A stretch of DNA of 64,000 nucleotides, from contig JAYQSQ010000015.1 in NCBI GenBank assembly GCA_038146985.1, positions 1-64,000 of the forward strand, read 5' to 3'. Under the pieces are notes generated by a model that was given only the letters and a program-made list of their open reading frames with translations, was not told the origin of the DNA and did not search any database. Position numbers and translations under genes: made by a program. Below are positions 16,882 to 25,707 of this stretch, in pieces (the stretch's first letter is position 1; each line of letters begins with the position of its first letter). This DNA is from JADHLJ01 sp038146985 (GTDB lineage: Bacteria > Pseudomonadota > Alphaproteobacteria > Thalassobaculales > Thalassobaculaceae).

Positions 16882-17424
16882 ATGAGCGGCATATCCTACG
16901 ATGAACGGACCGGCGGTCCGATCCACAAGCGCATTCCGGCGGACGACACGCTAGAGCGGCTCGTCTGCGATGATTGCGGGTTCATCAACTACATCAACCC
17001 GAAGATCGTCGTCGGCTCCGTCTGCACCTGGGAAGACAAGTTCCTGCTGTGCAAGCGATCCATCGAACCGCGCAAGGGCTATTGGACCATCCCGGCCGGC
17101 TACATGGAGGAACGGGAGACGACGATCGAAGGCGCCATGCGTGAGGCTCAGGAAGAGGCTTGCGCGGAAATCGAGATCGACTCCCTTCTAGGCGTCTACA
17201 ACATCGCGCGGATCAGTCAGGTTCAGCTCATCTACCGCGCCAGGCTCGTCACGCCGAGCATTGCCGCCGGCCCGGAATCCGAAGCGGTCGGGCTGTTCGC
17301 CTGGGACGAGATCCCCTGGACCGAACTGGCTTTTCCCAGCGTGCACTGGGCGCTTGGGCATTTCCGGGAGGTCGAGGGCCAAACCGACTTCGCCGCGCGG
17401 CCGGAAGGCCCCATGGGGCTTTGA
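16882..17424 (+). CDS. NUDIX hydrolase with N-terminal zinc-ribbon-like segment
   Basis: A 180-residue pyrophosphohydrolase of nucleoside-diphosphate-linked compounds. The Nudix box runs from GYMEERE through AMREAQEEACAEI near residues 73-95, with the Glu residues that bind the divalent metal. Ahead of it is a CDDCGFINYINPK segment, resembling the zinc-ribbon end of NADH-pyrophosphatase-like proteins, although only one CxxC is visible. ADP-ribose, NADH or FAD type substrates are likely for this layout. It converges with the methyltransferase gene at 17453. Confidence 0.92.
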   Translation: MSGISYDERTGGPIHKRIPADDTLERLVCDDCGFINYINPKIVVGSVCTWEDKFLLCKRSIEPRKGYWTIPAGYMEERETTIEGAMREAQEEACAEIEIDSLLGVYNIARISQVQLIYRARLVTPSIAAGPESEAVGLFAWDEIPWTELAFPSVHWALGHFREVEGQTDFAARPEGPMGL

Positions 17425-17452
17425 ACGGGGATTCCATCGCGGCGCGGCCTGA

Positions 17453-17944
17453 TCAGATGACAGGGCGGTAAAGATAGATCCGTCCCTCGGGAATGCCGTC
17501 CGGATTCACCAAAAGCGTTCCCGACCAGCCGGCGATTTCCTGATCGCTCACGACCAGGGCACCGGGAGCGAGCAGCTGCCGGCAGAGTGGTGCGATATGC
17601 TCCGCCAACCGGACACTGTCGGCCTTTACCCCGGTTCCGATATCCAGATGCGCCAGGGCCGCGACCGAACCGAGCCGGTCGATCGCGCGCGGCAGGGACT
17701 CAAGGAAATCACCCAAAAACAGATGATCATCGGGAGGAATGCAATCCGGATGCGCCGCGACCTGGCGTTCGAACACGAAAATCTCCCGGTCGGGCGCGAT
17801 TTGCCGCAGATGATCGTACGTTCTGCCGTTCCCGAGACCCAGTTCCAGAACCGGACCTTCGATGGCGCTGACCGCGCCTATTGCCCATTCCAACGCATTC
17901 TTTTGCGCCAGCAGCCGTCGGATCGCGCTATCAAGCCGGCTCAC
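17453..17944 (-). CDS. S-adenosylmethionine methyltransferase, Methyltransf_17-like
   Basis: A compact 163-residue protein with a glycine-rich cofactor loop LELGLGNGRTYDHL near residue 40 and an acidic strand FVFERQ. The GTG at 17944 gives MSRLDSAIRRLLAQ, the usual N-terminus of this small family; a TTG 11 codons upstream (17977) is the alternative. The C-terminus GRIYLYRP is also typical. It is the third gene of the ABC/cyclic-nucleotide operon, 71 bases after the second. Substrate unknown; the family is widespread in alphaproteobacteria and uncharacterised as far as I know. Confidence 0.8.
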   Translation of the reverse strand: MSRLDSAIRRLLAQKNALEWAIGAVSAIEGPVLELGLGNGRTYDHLRQIAPDREIFVFERQVAAHPDCIPPDDHLFLGDFLESLPRAIDRLGSVAALAHLDIGTGVKADSVRLAEHIAPLCRQLLAPGALVVSDQEIAGWSGTLLVNPDGIPEGRIYLYRPVI

Positions 17945-18015
17945 GATGGATATCCACCCGCGGGAGAAGTGGTCCAAACGGGCGTCGACCTTTTGTCCCG
18001 ATCACCTCGGCGCGC

Positions 18016-18465
18016 CTATTTCGAGCTGTGGGCCGCGCGCAGCTGCACGTTGGTCTGCTCCAGGCGCGCGGCAAGTTCCCGCATGATCTCAACCGCGATC
18101 TGCGGGAACTCGGTCACAAGTCGGAAGAAGGTATCCTTGGTGACCTTGAGGGTGGTCAGCGAATCCTTCGCCTGAACGGTGGCCGTCCTTGGCACATCGC
18201 AAAGGATCGCGATCTCGCCGACCACATCGCCCTTCTTCAGACGGGCCACCTCGATCGGCCCGGTATCGGTTTCTATGAGAATCGCCGCTCCGCCGCTCAT
18301 GATGATATAGGCCGCGTCCCCGGAATCGCCCTGATTGAACAGGATCTGATCGTCCTGGTAGGCCAAGCGTTCCGACGTGAATGCCAAAAGTTTCAGCTTC
18401 GAAGGATCGATCTTGGAGAAAAGCGGGATGTGCCTGAGAAGTTCGACTTCCTCTTGCAAACTCAT
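18016..18465 (-). CDS. Cyclic-nucleotide-binding domain protein
   Basis: A 149-residue stand-alone CNB domain. The phosphate-binding cassette GEIAILCDVPRTATVQA, near residue 80, keeps the Glu and Arg that hold the cyclic phosphate, and the preceding LFNQGDSGDAAYIIMSG is the typical entry turn. No DNA-binding helix-turn-helix follows, so it is not a Crp-type regulator. The last 35 residues form a helix (MRELAARLEQTNVQLRAA). It starts 21 bases after the ABC gene and is almost certainly co-translated with it. A role as a soluble cAMP/cGMP-responsive partner of that transporter is inference. Confidence 0.88.
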   Translation of the reverse strand: MSLQEEVELLRHIPLFSKIDPSKLKLLAFTSERLAYQDDQILFNQGDSGDAAYIIMSGGAAILIETDTGPIEVARLKKGDVVGEIAILCDVPRTATVQAKDSLTTLKVTKDTFFRLVTEFPQIAVEIMRELAARLEQTNVQLRAAHSSK

Positions 18466-18486
18466 CTCGGGTCTCCCATCGCCATC

Positions 18487-21135
18487 TTATTCTTCGCCGA
18501 GCAGCAACTTGAGGGCGCCGCTTTCGACGTCGCGAAGTTCGGCGAAGGCGCCGGTCTCGACGATCCTGCCACCCCGGACCACGACCACTCGGTCGAAACG
18601 CTCACCGAGGCTGGCCCGCTGCAACGCCCAGACCATGGCGCGCCCCTCGGCCTCCTTGAAAATATTCGCCATGACCTTGGCCTGGCTTCCAGAGTCAAGC
18701 GCTGCTGTCGCTTCATTAAAGATGAGCACGTCCGGTCGCCGCAACAAGGTGCGCGCGAGGCCGACCTTCTGGCGCTGCCCCGTGGACAGGCGTGAGCCGC
18801 CGATCCCGACCTCGAACTCGAGCCCTATCTCAATCACCACGCCGCGAAGATCCTCGGCCTCGATCACTTCGGCCAAGGCTTCGCCGACCCGGGCTCCCGC
18901 ATCCGCCTGCCCATAGGCGACCTTGCCGAACAAGATGTTGTCCTGCAACGACGCGGCCGCGTTGTAGCGGTCTGCCGAGAAGAACTCCACCGAACCGAGA
19001 AGGTCCTCGGGAAGATCCGTCGCAAAGACCTTGCGGGCTTCGAGAATGCGCGCCCGTGCGTCATCGTCGATGAGCCCCAGACGATGCCGGGCCGGGATCA
19101 GTTTGAACGGAAGGGAAAGAAACCGGTCCCGATCTTCCGCCGCCATCCCCGCCAGGCCAAGCCGCTCCGCCCGCCCGACGAGAATCTGGAACTCCGGCAG
19201 GTCTTCGGAGGAAATGAAGGAATACTGCGTGAAGAACTCATGATCCGGCGGCAGGTCGACGAACAATTCGACCATGGTGGAGGCGACATCCCGGCCGATC
19301 CGGATGAAATCCTCGGTCAGGCCGGTCTTGTCGAGAACCTGACGCACGTAGACATTCTCGGCGATGTTCTCCAGCGCGAAATTGGTTCCGACCGGCGTAC
19401 CGAACAGCAGGTTTTCGGCCACCGTCGCGTTGGTATTGTAGTGCGCCTCGTCGAAGGATTCCACGAGGCCCGCCATGCCGAGCTCCGCCAGCCGGTCGCG
19501 CAGGGTGCGCCGTGCCATAAGAATACGTTCCGCGACCTCCGGCCGCGTTTCAGGGTCGATTGTGCCGCGCAATCCCAGAGCGTAGGTGTCGTCCGCGAGG
19601 TCCACGGTCTCCAGCAGTTCCGACAGCCGCTGGTTCAGCGCCGGGCCCTGCTCGACTCCAATGGCTTCGTAGTCGACCCAATCCGCCGCCAGATCGTCCA
19701 GCGCATTTCCGGAGAGCCGCGCGTTCTCCAGATTTTTATTGCGTTCGGCGACATCGCCGAAATCGTCCGGCACCGGAACGACCGGACGGTGCATGGCGCC
19801 GAGCAGGATGTTTTCCCGCAACGTGCTGTTGAAGACATAGGCGCTTGGCCCGACATAGCCGATCCGACGGCCTGTGGCCGCCTCGGGCAATGAGGCGATC
19901 TCTTTGCCGGCAATAGTTATCTGGCCTCCATCCGGCATCAGGAGCCGGGCCAGAAGCATGACCAGCAGATCCTTTCCGCCAGCCCCCGGGCCGACCACGG
20001 CGACACGCTCCTTGGCTTCGACGGTCAGGGACAGGTTTTCGATGATCGGCTGACCCTCGTCATCCAGCAGAGACAGATTGGCGGTGGAAATCGGGCCGGC
20101 GAGTCGGAAATCGCGCTCCAGTTCAGCGTGTTGCATGTCCTCCGGAAGCGTGCCGCTGGGGTCAAACTGTTCGACCACCTGATCGTATTTGATCTTCGCA
20201 TCTGCGAGCCTCTGGTAGTAGGTCAGCAACTCTTTCCACGGCGCGGACAAATCCTTGTAGGCCGCTAGCACCGCGACAAGCGCGCCGAAGGTAAGGTCAC
20301 CCTTGATCACCAGATACCCGCCGATCGAATAGAAAAAGAACGGGGTCAACTGGGCGATGAAATTGTTGAGGAACTTGATGAAAAACTTACGCCGGTAGAT
20401 TTCGAACCGGATGTCGTAGATCGTACCCAAACGGTCGGTGACGCCGGCCATGGCCCAACGTGCGCCGTCATTGGCATGCACGTCCTGTATACCGGAAATC
20501 GACTCGCCGATCTTTTCCGACAGCCGGCGGACGTTGCGAACCCGCGCCTTGCCGAGCTGGTTTACGTGCCACTGCAGCTTGGGGATCATGTATCCCTGGA
20601 TCGGGTACAGCGCGATCGCCGCCAGGCCCAGAACCCAATCCTGGATGAACATGAAGACTAGGATCGTCAGCAACGTACCGCCTTGAAACGCCGGCAAAGC
20701 GATCGAGTCACCGACGAAGCCGCCCAGGGGCTCGACCTCCCCGGTGACCATCTGGATCACTTCGCCCTGGCTTACTCGGCGAAAATGCGGCAACGGAAAA
20801 CGCAGAATCTTGGCATAGAGATCGAAGCGCAGGCGCCGCAACATGCGCTCGCCCAATTGGCCCCGGAAAACGTTGACGTAGTATTTGAATCCGCCGTTGA
20901 TGCAGACCAGCGCCAGGAATCCGCCGCTCAGCAGCATCAGATAGCTGACCTGATCCACCGGATATCCGAACAACTCCTCGGGCAGGTTCTTGCCACCGAT
21001 GGCCTTGTTGATGATGGTTTTCGGCAGGTCGAGGGAATAATAAAGAAACGGGAACGACAGCCCCGTTATAATCAGCAAGATAATCTGGTCCCGCTTGCTG
21101 TACCGCCAAATGAACCGGAAGAGGGATGTTTCCAT
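18487..21135 (-). CDS. ABC exporter-type protein with expanded, catalytically degenerate nucleotide-binding domain
   Basis: An 882-residue fused permease-ATPase. Residues 1-320 form an exporter-type transmembrane domain (hydrophobic segments near 18-35, 66-83, 150-180, 260-290). The ATPase part spans about 345-882, roughly twice the usual size. Walker A is GPGAGGKD (382-389): the Lys is kept but the Ser/Thr is Asp. The Q-loop region (427-433) reads YVGPSAY with no Gln. The signature is LSTGQ (783-787). Walker B is VLIFNEA with Asn in place of Asp (807) but Glu808 kept, and the H-loop His is Gln839. Between Q-loop and signature lie about 330 extra residues in which the motif xxTxxENxLxG recurs (437-446, 570-579, 728-737). 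First gene of the operon with the CNB protein and methyltransferase. Confidence 0.85.
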   Translation of the reverse strand: METSLFRFIWRYSKRDQIILLIITGLSFPFLYYSLDLPKTIINKAIGGKNLPEELFGYPVDQVSYLMLLSGGFLALVCINGGFKYYVNVFRGQLGERMLRRLRFDLYAKILRFPLPHFRRVSQGEVIQMVTGEVEPLGGFVGDSIALPAFQGGTLLTILVFMFIQDWVLGLAAIALYPIQGYMIPKLQWHVNQLGKARVRNVRRLSEKIGESISGIQDVHANDGARWAMAGVTDRLGTIYDIRFEIYRRKFFIKFLNNFIAQLTPFFFYSIGGYLVIKGDLTFGALVAVLAAYKDLSAPWKELLTYYQRLADAKIKYDQVVEQFDPSGTLPEDMQHAELERDFRLAGPISTANLSLLDDEGQPIIENLSLTVEAKERVAVVGPGAGGKDLLVMLLARLLMPDGGQITIAGKEIASLPEAATGRRIGYVGPSAYVFNSTLRENILLGAMHRPVVPVPDDFGDVAERNKNLENARLSGNALDDLAADWVDYEAIGVEQGPALNQRLSELLETVDLADDTYALGLRGTIDPETRPEVAERILMARRTLRDRLAELGMAGLVESFDEAHYNTNATVAENLLFGTPVGTNFALENIAENVYVRQVLDKTGLTEDFIRIGRDVASTMVELFVDLPPDHEFFTQYSFISSEDLPEFQILVGRAERLGLAGMAAEDRDRFLSLPFKLIPARHRLGLIDDDARARILEARKVFATDLPEDLLGSVEFFSADRYNAAASLQDNILFGKVAYGQADAGARVGEALAEVIEAEDLRGVVIEIGLEFEVGIGGSRLSTGQRQKVGLARTLLRRPDVLIFNEATAALDSGSQAKVMANIFKEAEGRAMVWALQRASLGERFDRVVVVRGGRIVETGAFAELRDVESGALKLLLGEE

Positions 21136-21397
21136 CGATAAGTGGCTCTGTTACCCGAAGTCGCGAGGTTTCATCGAACCTCTGGGCGGGATAGTAGCGG
21201 AACGTGAATCCCCGGTAAACAGAACGCTTTAGGCGGTCCGGTTTTTTTTGCTGTTTCGCGTGAAAGCCCGGCTGTGGCATATTGCGCCGCGAAAAGACCT
21301 GAGTGGAAAACCCTCGACGCGCGGTTTTGATCAAGCTGGCCAAAGTTTTTTCCGGCTGCGTGTGGCGGCGACAATTGGTCGTCAGTGGGAGAACACC

Positions 21398-22633
21398 ATG
21401 CGGAAACGACGGACCCGCGACCGGCAAGGTCACGCGCGCGTGCTCATGTACAGCCACGATACGATGGGGCTGGGCCATCTGAGGCGCTGTCGTGAAATCG
21501 CGCACTCCCTGGTCGAGGATGCCTCGCAGCTCTCGGTCCTGATCCTGTCCGGCTCGCCGATTATCGGAAGTTTCGATTTTCGCGCCCGCGTCGACTTTGT
21601 CCGCGTGCCCGGCGTGATCAAACTGCGCAACGGAGACTATACCTCGCTGAACCTGCATCTGGACATCGAGGAAACCCTGAAGCTGCGCGAGTCGATCATC
21701 CGCCATACCGCGGATACCTTCGACCCGGATCTTTTCATCGTCGACAAGGAGCCTTGGGGGCTGCGCGGCGAGGTGCGCCAGACCATGGAGATGCTGAAGG
21801 AGCGGGACACGCCGCTGGTGCTCGGCCTGCGCGATGTGATGGACGAGCCCGCCGCGCTGGTGCCTGAGTGGGAGCGCAAGAAAGTCCTTCCCGCGTTGGA
21901 GGATCTTTACGATGAGGTCTGGGTCTACGGGATGAAACAGATCTGCGATCCCTTCGAGGGCCTGGACATGCCTTCGAGTGTGCGGATGAAAACCCGCTAT
22001 ACAGGCTATCTGCGGCGACGTGTTCCCAGTGTCGCAACGGCTCCTTATCTGCCCTTGACGGAAGACCCGTTCATTCTGGTGACCGCCGGCGGTGGTGGAG
22101 ATGGCGAAGCGCTGATGGACTGGGTGCTCCGGGCCTATGAACATGACGCGGATCTTCCTTATCCGGCGCTGCTGGTGCTGGGACCGTTCATGTCCCAGGA
22201 GAACCAGGCGGATTTCATGGAGCGGGCGTCGCAGCTTGACCGGGTCCATGTCATCACATTTGATTCGCGGATCGAAAGCCTTATGGCCCGCGCCGCCGGC
22301 ATGGTCTCGATGGGCGGCTACAACACCTTCTGCGAAATTCTTTCCTTCGATAAACGCGCCCTGATCGTGCCGCGCACCGAACCGAGGCTGGAGCAGTACA
22401 TCCGGGCTCAACGCGCCGAGGAACTCGGCATGATCAGCATGCTTGTGGATGACGGCTACCGTGATCCCGGGCAAATGGCCGCCGCTCTGCGGCGTCTGCC
22501 GAGCCAGCCCAAGCCCTCCGAACAGCTTTCCCCGGAAATCCTTGGCGGCCTCGACGAGGTCAACAAGCTGGCCTGGCGCTGGCTGGAACGCACTCGGGCC
22601 GGTGGCGGCGAGCGTGCGAGCCGTCGCGCCTGA
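21398..22633 (+). CDS. MurG-like glycosyltransferase (GT28 C-terminal fold)
   Basis: A 411-residue GT-B protein, first gene of the 12-gene operon. The N-terminus has MYSHDTMGLGHLRRCREIA near residue 15, the G-rich loop typical of GT28/MurG-type enzymes. The C-terminal half shows TAGGGGDGEALM near 230 and the nucleotide-sugar region MVSMGGYNTFCEIL with RTEPRLEQ near 300. The ATG at 21398 was chosen over an earlier in-frame start because of the GGGAGAAC ribosome site and the match to its paralogue at 25707. The sugar and acceptor are unknown. Divergent from the ABC gene across 262 bases. Confidence 0.87.
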   Translation: MRKRRTRDRQGHARVLMYSHDTMGLGHLRRCREIAHSLVEDASQLSVLILSGSPIIGSFDFRARVDFVRVPGVIKLRNGDYTSLNLHLDIEETLKLRESIIRHTADTFDPDLFIVDKEPWGLRGEVRQTMEMLKERDTPLVLGLRDVMDEPAALVPEWERKKVLPALEDLYDEVWVYGMKQICDPFEGLDMPSSVRMKTRYTGYLRRRVPSVATAPYLPLTEDPFILVTAGGGGDGEALMDWVLRAYEHDADLPYPALLVLGPFMSQENQADFMERASQLDRVHVITFDSRIESLMARAAGMVSMGGYNTFCEILSFDKRALIVPRTEPRLEQYIRAQRAEELGMISMLVDDGYRDPGQMAAALRRLPSQPKPSEQLSPEILGGLDEVNKLAWRWLERTRAGGGERASRRA

Positions 22634-22638
22634 TTGCG

Positions 22639-23946
22639 ATGCCGCACGGCGACGGACCGGACAGCAAGACGCACCCTCGACCACGGGTGGCGATCGTCCT
22701 CAAGGGGTATCCGCGGCTTTCGGAAACCTTTATCGCGCAGGAAATCCTGTCGCTTGAAACCAGCGGGATCGACGTCACAATCGTTTCGCTCCGTCACCCC
22801 ACGGACCGGAAAACCCATCCGGTGCACGGGAAGATCTCGGCGCCGGTGCTCTATCTGCCAGAATATCTCTATCAGGAACCGCTGCGGGTGCTACGCGGCT
22901 GGTTGCGGGTAAGGAAGCAGCCGGGATACAGGGCAGCCCGCCGGGTCTGGCTACGGGATCTCATGCGCGATCCGACGCCAAACCGCATTCGCCGCTGGGG
23001 TCAGGCGTTGGTCCTCGCGGCCGAATTGGATCCGGCCATCCCCTCGCTCTATGCCCATTTCCTGCACACGCCCGCCTCGGTCACGCGCTATGCGGCGCAG
23101 ATTACCGGACGGGAATGGTCGGTCTCGGCCCATGCCAAGGACATCTGGCTGACCCCGGAATGGGAAAAGCGGGAAAAGCTGGCCGACTGTGCCTGGGCGG
23201 TGACCTGCACCGCCTACGGCCACGCACATCTTGATGCCCTCGCTCCGGGGAAGACATCGCTCAGCTATCACGGGCTCGATCTGTCCGCACTGCCAGCGCC
23301 ACCGGCCGTCCGCCCGGCTCGAAGGGGCCAGGATGCGAGCGACCCGCTGCGTCTGGTATCCGTTGGACGCGCGGTGCCCAAGAAAGGCTTTGGCGTGATG
23401 CTCCAGGCGCTGGCACGGCTTCCGCGCGACCTGCACTGGCATTGGACCCATATCGGTGGTGGTGCCGACCTTGCGAAACTGAAGGCCCAGGCGAGCGATC
23501 TGGGGATAGACCGGAATATCATCTGGCGCGGAGCGCTCGCCCAGGCCGATGTCTTCAACGCCTATCAGGACGCGGATCTGTTTGTCCTGCCCAGTCGTAT
23601 CGCCGAGGACGGTGATCGGGACGGGCTTCCGAACGTGCTTATGGAAGCCGCCAGCCAGGGCCTTTGCTGCCTTGCCAGCGATGTCGCCGGCGTCTCCGAG
23701 CTGATCCGACATGGCGAGACCGGCTGGTTGACACAAGCGGAGGATCCGGACGCCCTCGCGGCGTCGATTGAGGCTCTTGCCGAAGACCCGGACCGGCGCC
23801 TTTCACTTGGCCGGGCCGGTCTGGAACGGGTCACCCGGTGTTTTGATCATGCAGCCGGCCTCTCGGTGATCCGCGATCGGTTCCGTCCCGCATCGACCGG
23901 GGACCGCGTCATGTCTGGCGAAGCAGTCCTGGACGCCGCCCAGTGA
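22639..23946 (+). CDS. Glycosyltransferase family 4 protein
   Basis: A 435-residue GT-B enzyme. The opening VAIVLKGYPRLSETFIAQEI is typical of GT4 proteins of capsular and exopolysaccharide pathways. In the C-terminal half, LVSVGRAVPKKGFGVML near residue 235 starts the donor-binding domain. The E-x7-E-type region FVLPSRIAEDGDRDGLPNVLMEAASQG, near 320, carries the nucleotide-sugar contacts (stated as positions; only part is quoted). The ATG lies 5 bases after the previous stop, so the two genes are co-translated. Confidence 0.9.
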   Translation: MPHGDGPDSKTHPRPRVAIVLKGYPRLSETFIAQEILSLETSGIDVTIVSLRHPTDRKTHPVHGKISAPVLYLPEYLYQEPLRVLRGWLRVRKQPGYRAARRVWLRDLMRDPTPNRIRRWGQALVLAAELDPAIPSLYAHFLHTPASVTRYAAQITGREWSVSAHAKDIWLTPEWEKREKLADCAWAVTCTAYGHAHLDALAPGKTSLSYHGLDLSALPAPPAVRPARRGQDASDPLRLVSVGRAVPKKGFGVMLQALARLPRDLHWHWTHIGGGADLAKLKAQASDLGIDRNIIWRGALAQADVFNAYQDADLFVLPSRIAEDGDRDGLPNVLMEAASQGLCCLASDVAGVSELIRHGETGWLTQAEDPDALAASIEALAEDPDRRLSLGRAGLERVTRCFDHAAGLSVIRDRFRPASTGDRVMSGEAVLDAAQ

Positions 23947-23971
23947 TTATCGACCCAGTGAAAGTCACCAG

Positions 23972-25108
23972 GTGAAGGTCGCCTTCTACGCGCCTCTCAA
24001 GCCGCCGGGATCGCCGAAGCCCTCCGGCGACCGTCGCATGGCCCGTCTGCTGATAAAGGCGATCCGCGCCGCCGGCCACGACTTGCGCGTGGCCTCGCGC
24101 ATGCGGGCCCGCGACGGGGCCGGCGATCCGAGGCGCCAGGCCCGGATACAGCGGCTGGGCACGCGTCTGGCGGCAAGGCTTGTCCAAAACTATTCGGTTC
24201 ACGGTGCCTGGCGGCCGGATCTCTGGCTTACCTATCATCTGTACTACAAGGCGCCGGACTGGATCGGCCCCGCCGTGGCGCAAGCCTTGGACATTCCTTA
24301 TGTGGCTATCGAGGCCTCGCATGCGCCGAAGCGGGCCATCGGGCCCTGGTCCCTCGGTCACCGGCAGGTCGAGGCGGCGCTGACCCAGGCCGATCTCGTG
24401 ATTGGACTGAACCGGCGCGACCGGGCCTGTGTCGAGCCGGTTCTTGGCCCACATGGCCGCTATGTCTACCTGCGGCCTTTCCTAGAGCCTCGGCCCGAAC
24501 GCGACAGAGCGATGGCCCGGGCAGAGATCGCGGCCCGGCACGGCCTTCCGCAGGACGCCGTCTGGCTCCTCGCGGTGGGCATGATGCGCGACGATGCCAA
24601 GCTCGACTCCTATCGCGTGCTGGGCGACGCCCTCGAGCGAATCAAGCCGGAAACACCGTGGCGCCTGATCGCCGTCGGCGACGGACCGGCCCGTGCCGCG
24701 GTCGCGGCGACGCTTCCGCCAGGGACGGTCTTCACCGGTATTCTGCCGGCGGATCGTCTGGCGACCTGTTACGCGGCCGCGGATCTTTTCGTCTGGCCGT
24801 CCGTGCGGGAAGCCTATGGAATGGCACTCCTGGAAGCCCAGGCCTCCGGACTCCCGGCCGTCGCCGGAGACGCGGGCGGCGTGCCGGACATCCTGCGCGA
24901 CGGCCAGACCGGATTGTTGTGCCCGGAAGGCGATGCGGCGTCATTCGCGGCTGCCGTTCAGCGGCTGATCGACGACGGACCGGGGCGTCTCGCCTTGGGT
25001 CGCCGGGCGCGCAGAATCGCGGCCCTAGATCATGGATTCCCAAACGCCGTTGTCACAATGGATGGCTGGTTCACCGAGATCTTGCGGGTGCGATCGGAGG
25101 CCAGATGA
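23972..25108 (+). CDS. Glycosyltransferase family 4 protein
   Basis: A 378-residue GT-B enzyme starting at GTG 23972 (MKVAFYAPLKPPGSP), 25 bases after the previous gene. It shows LLAVGMMRDDAKLDSY near residue 195 in place of the usual G.L...KG segment. The donor-site region begins DLFVWPSVREAYGMALLEA near 270, followed by GVPDIL. The first half is rich in Arg and shows KPSGDRRMARLL. The end overlaps the start of the histidine phosphatase by 4 bases (ATGA). Donor and acceptor unknown. Confidence 0.9.
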   Translation: MKVAFYAPLKPPGSPKPSGDRRMARLLIKAIRAAGHDLRVASRMRARDGAGDPRRQARIQRLGTRLAARLVQNYSVHGAWRPDLWLTYHLYYKAPDWIGPAVAQALDIPYVAIEASHAPKRAIGPWSLGHRQVEAALTQADLVIGLNRRDRACVEPVLGPHGRYVYLRPFLEPRPERDRAMARAEIAARHGLPQDAVWLLAVGMMRDDAKLDSYRVLGDALERIKPETPWRLIAVGDGPARAAVAATLPPGTVFTGILPADRLATCYAAADLFVWPSVREAYGMALLEAQASGLPAVAGDAGGVPDILRDGQTGLLCPEGDAASFAAAVQRLIDDGPGRLALGRRARRIAALDHGFPNAVVTMDGWFTEILRVRSEAR

Positions 25109-25707
25109 CCGTTTGTATCGCTTTTGTTCGCCATGGTCCGACCGACTGGAACCGAGAACACCGCCTCCAGGGCCGTGCCGATATCCCGCTTTCTGACGCC
25201 GGGCGCGCCGAGGTTCTCGGGTGGCGTCTGCCGGCCTGCCTCGCCGACATACCCTGGCGGGTCAGCCCGTTGCGGCGGGCGATCGAAACGGCGGAACTCC
25301 TGGGTCTCGCCACTCTGGAGACCGACCGAAGACTGATCGAGATGGATTGGGGTGAATGGGAAGGCCGGCGGGTCGCCGATTTGCGCCGGGATCTCGGCGA
25401 GGCAATGACGCTCAACGAGGCGCGCGGACTGGACATGCTTCCGCCAGACGGCGAGTCGCCGCGTCAGGTTCAGGACCGGTTGCGGCCCTTCCTGCGGAGT
25501 CTTTGCGACGGACCGCCGCTTACCGGCGCGGTCAGCCACAAGGGAGTGATTCGCGCGCTCTTGGCATTGGCGACCGGCTGGGATATGCGCGGCAAGCCGG
25601 AGGTTCGCCTTGACTGGCGGGCGGTGCATGTCTTTTCTGTCGACCGAGAGGGGCGCCTGGCGCCTCATCGGCTGAATCTACCGCTGACCGCCGACGGACC
25701 CCGCTGA
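25105..25707 (+). CDS. Histidine phosphatase family protein
   Basis: A 200-residue phosphatase of the branch-1 histidine phosphatase (phosphoglycerate-mutase-like) fold. The catalytic motif is FVRHGPTDWN near residue 8, where the His becomes phosphorylated. SPLRRAIETAELLG near 52 and IEMDWGEWEG near 78 hold the second Arg and the acid, and the second His is in AVSHKGVIRA near 150. Its place among four glycosyltransferase genes suggests removal of phosphate from a sugar or lipid-linked intermediate; that is inference. Coupled to its neighbours by ATGA and TGATG overlaps. Confidence 0.9.
   Translation: MTVCIAFVRHGPTDWNREHRLQGRADIPLSDAGRAEVLGWRLPACLADIPWRVSPLRRAIETAELLGLATLETDRRLIEMDWGEWEGRRVADLRRDLGEAMTLNEARGLDMLPPDGESPRQVQDRLRPFLRSLCDGPPLTGAVSHKGVIRALLALATGWDMRGKPEVRLDWRAVHVFSVDREGRLAPHRLNLPLTADGPR

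Noticed and set aside
20708..22684. A 658-codon open frame on the minus strand across the start of the ABC gene and the first glycosyltransferase
   Set aside because: It has no family motif and lies across two genes with clear motifs on their own frames; GC-rich third positions produce such long antisense frames.
23955..23985. Short direct repeat (GTGAAAGTCACC / GTGAAGGTCGCC) at the start of the third glycosyltransferase gene
   Set aside because: Imperfect and only 12 bases long; likely chance around a start codon.
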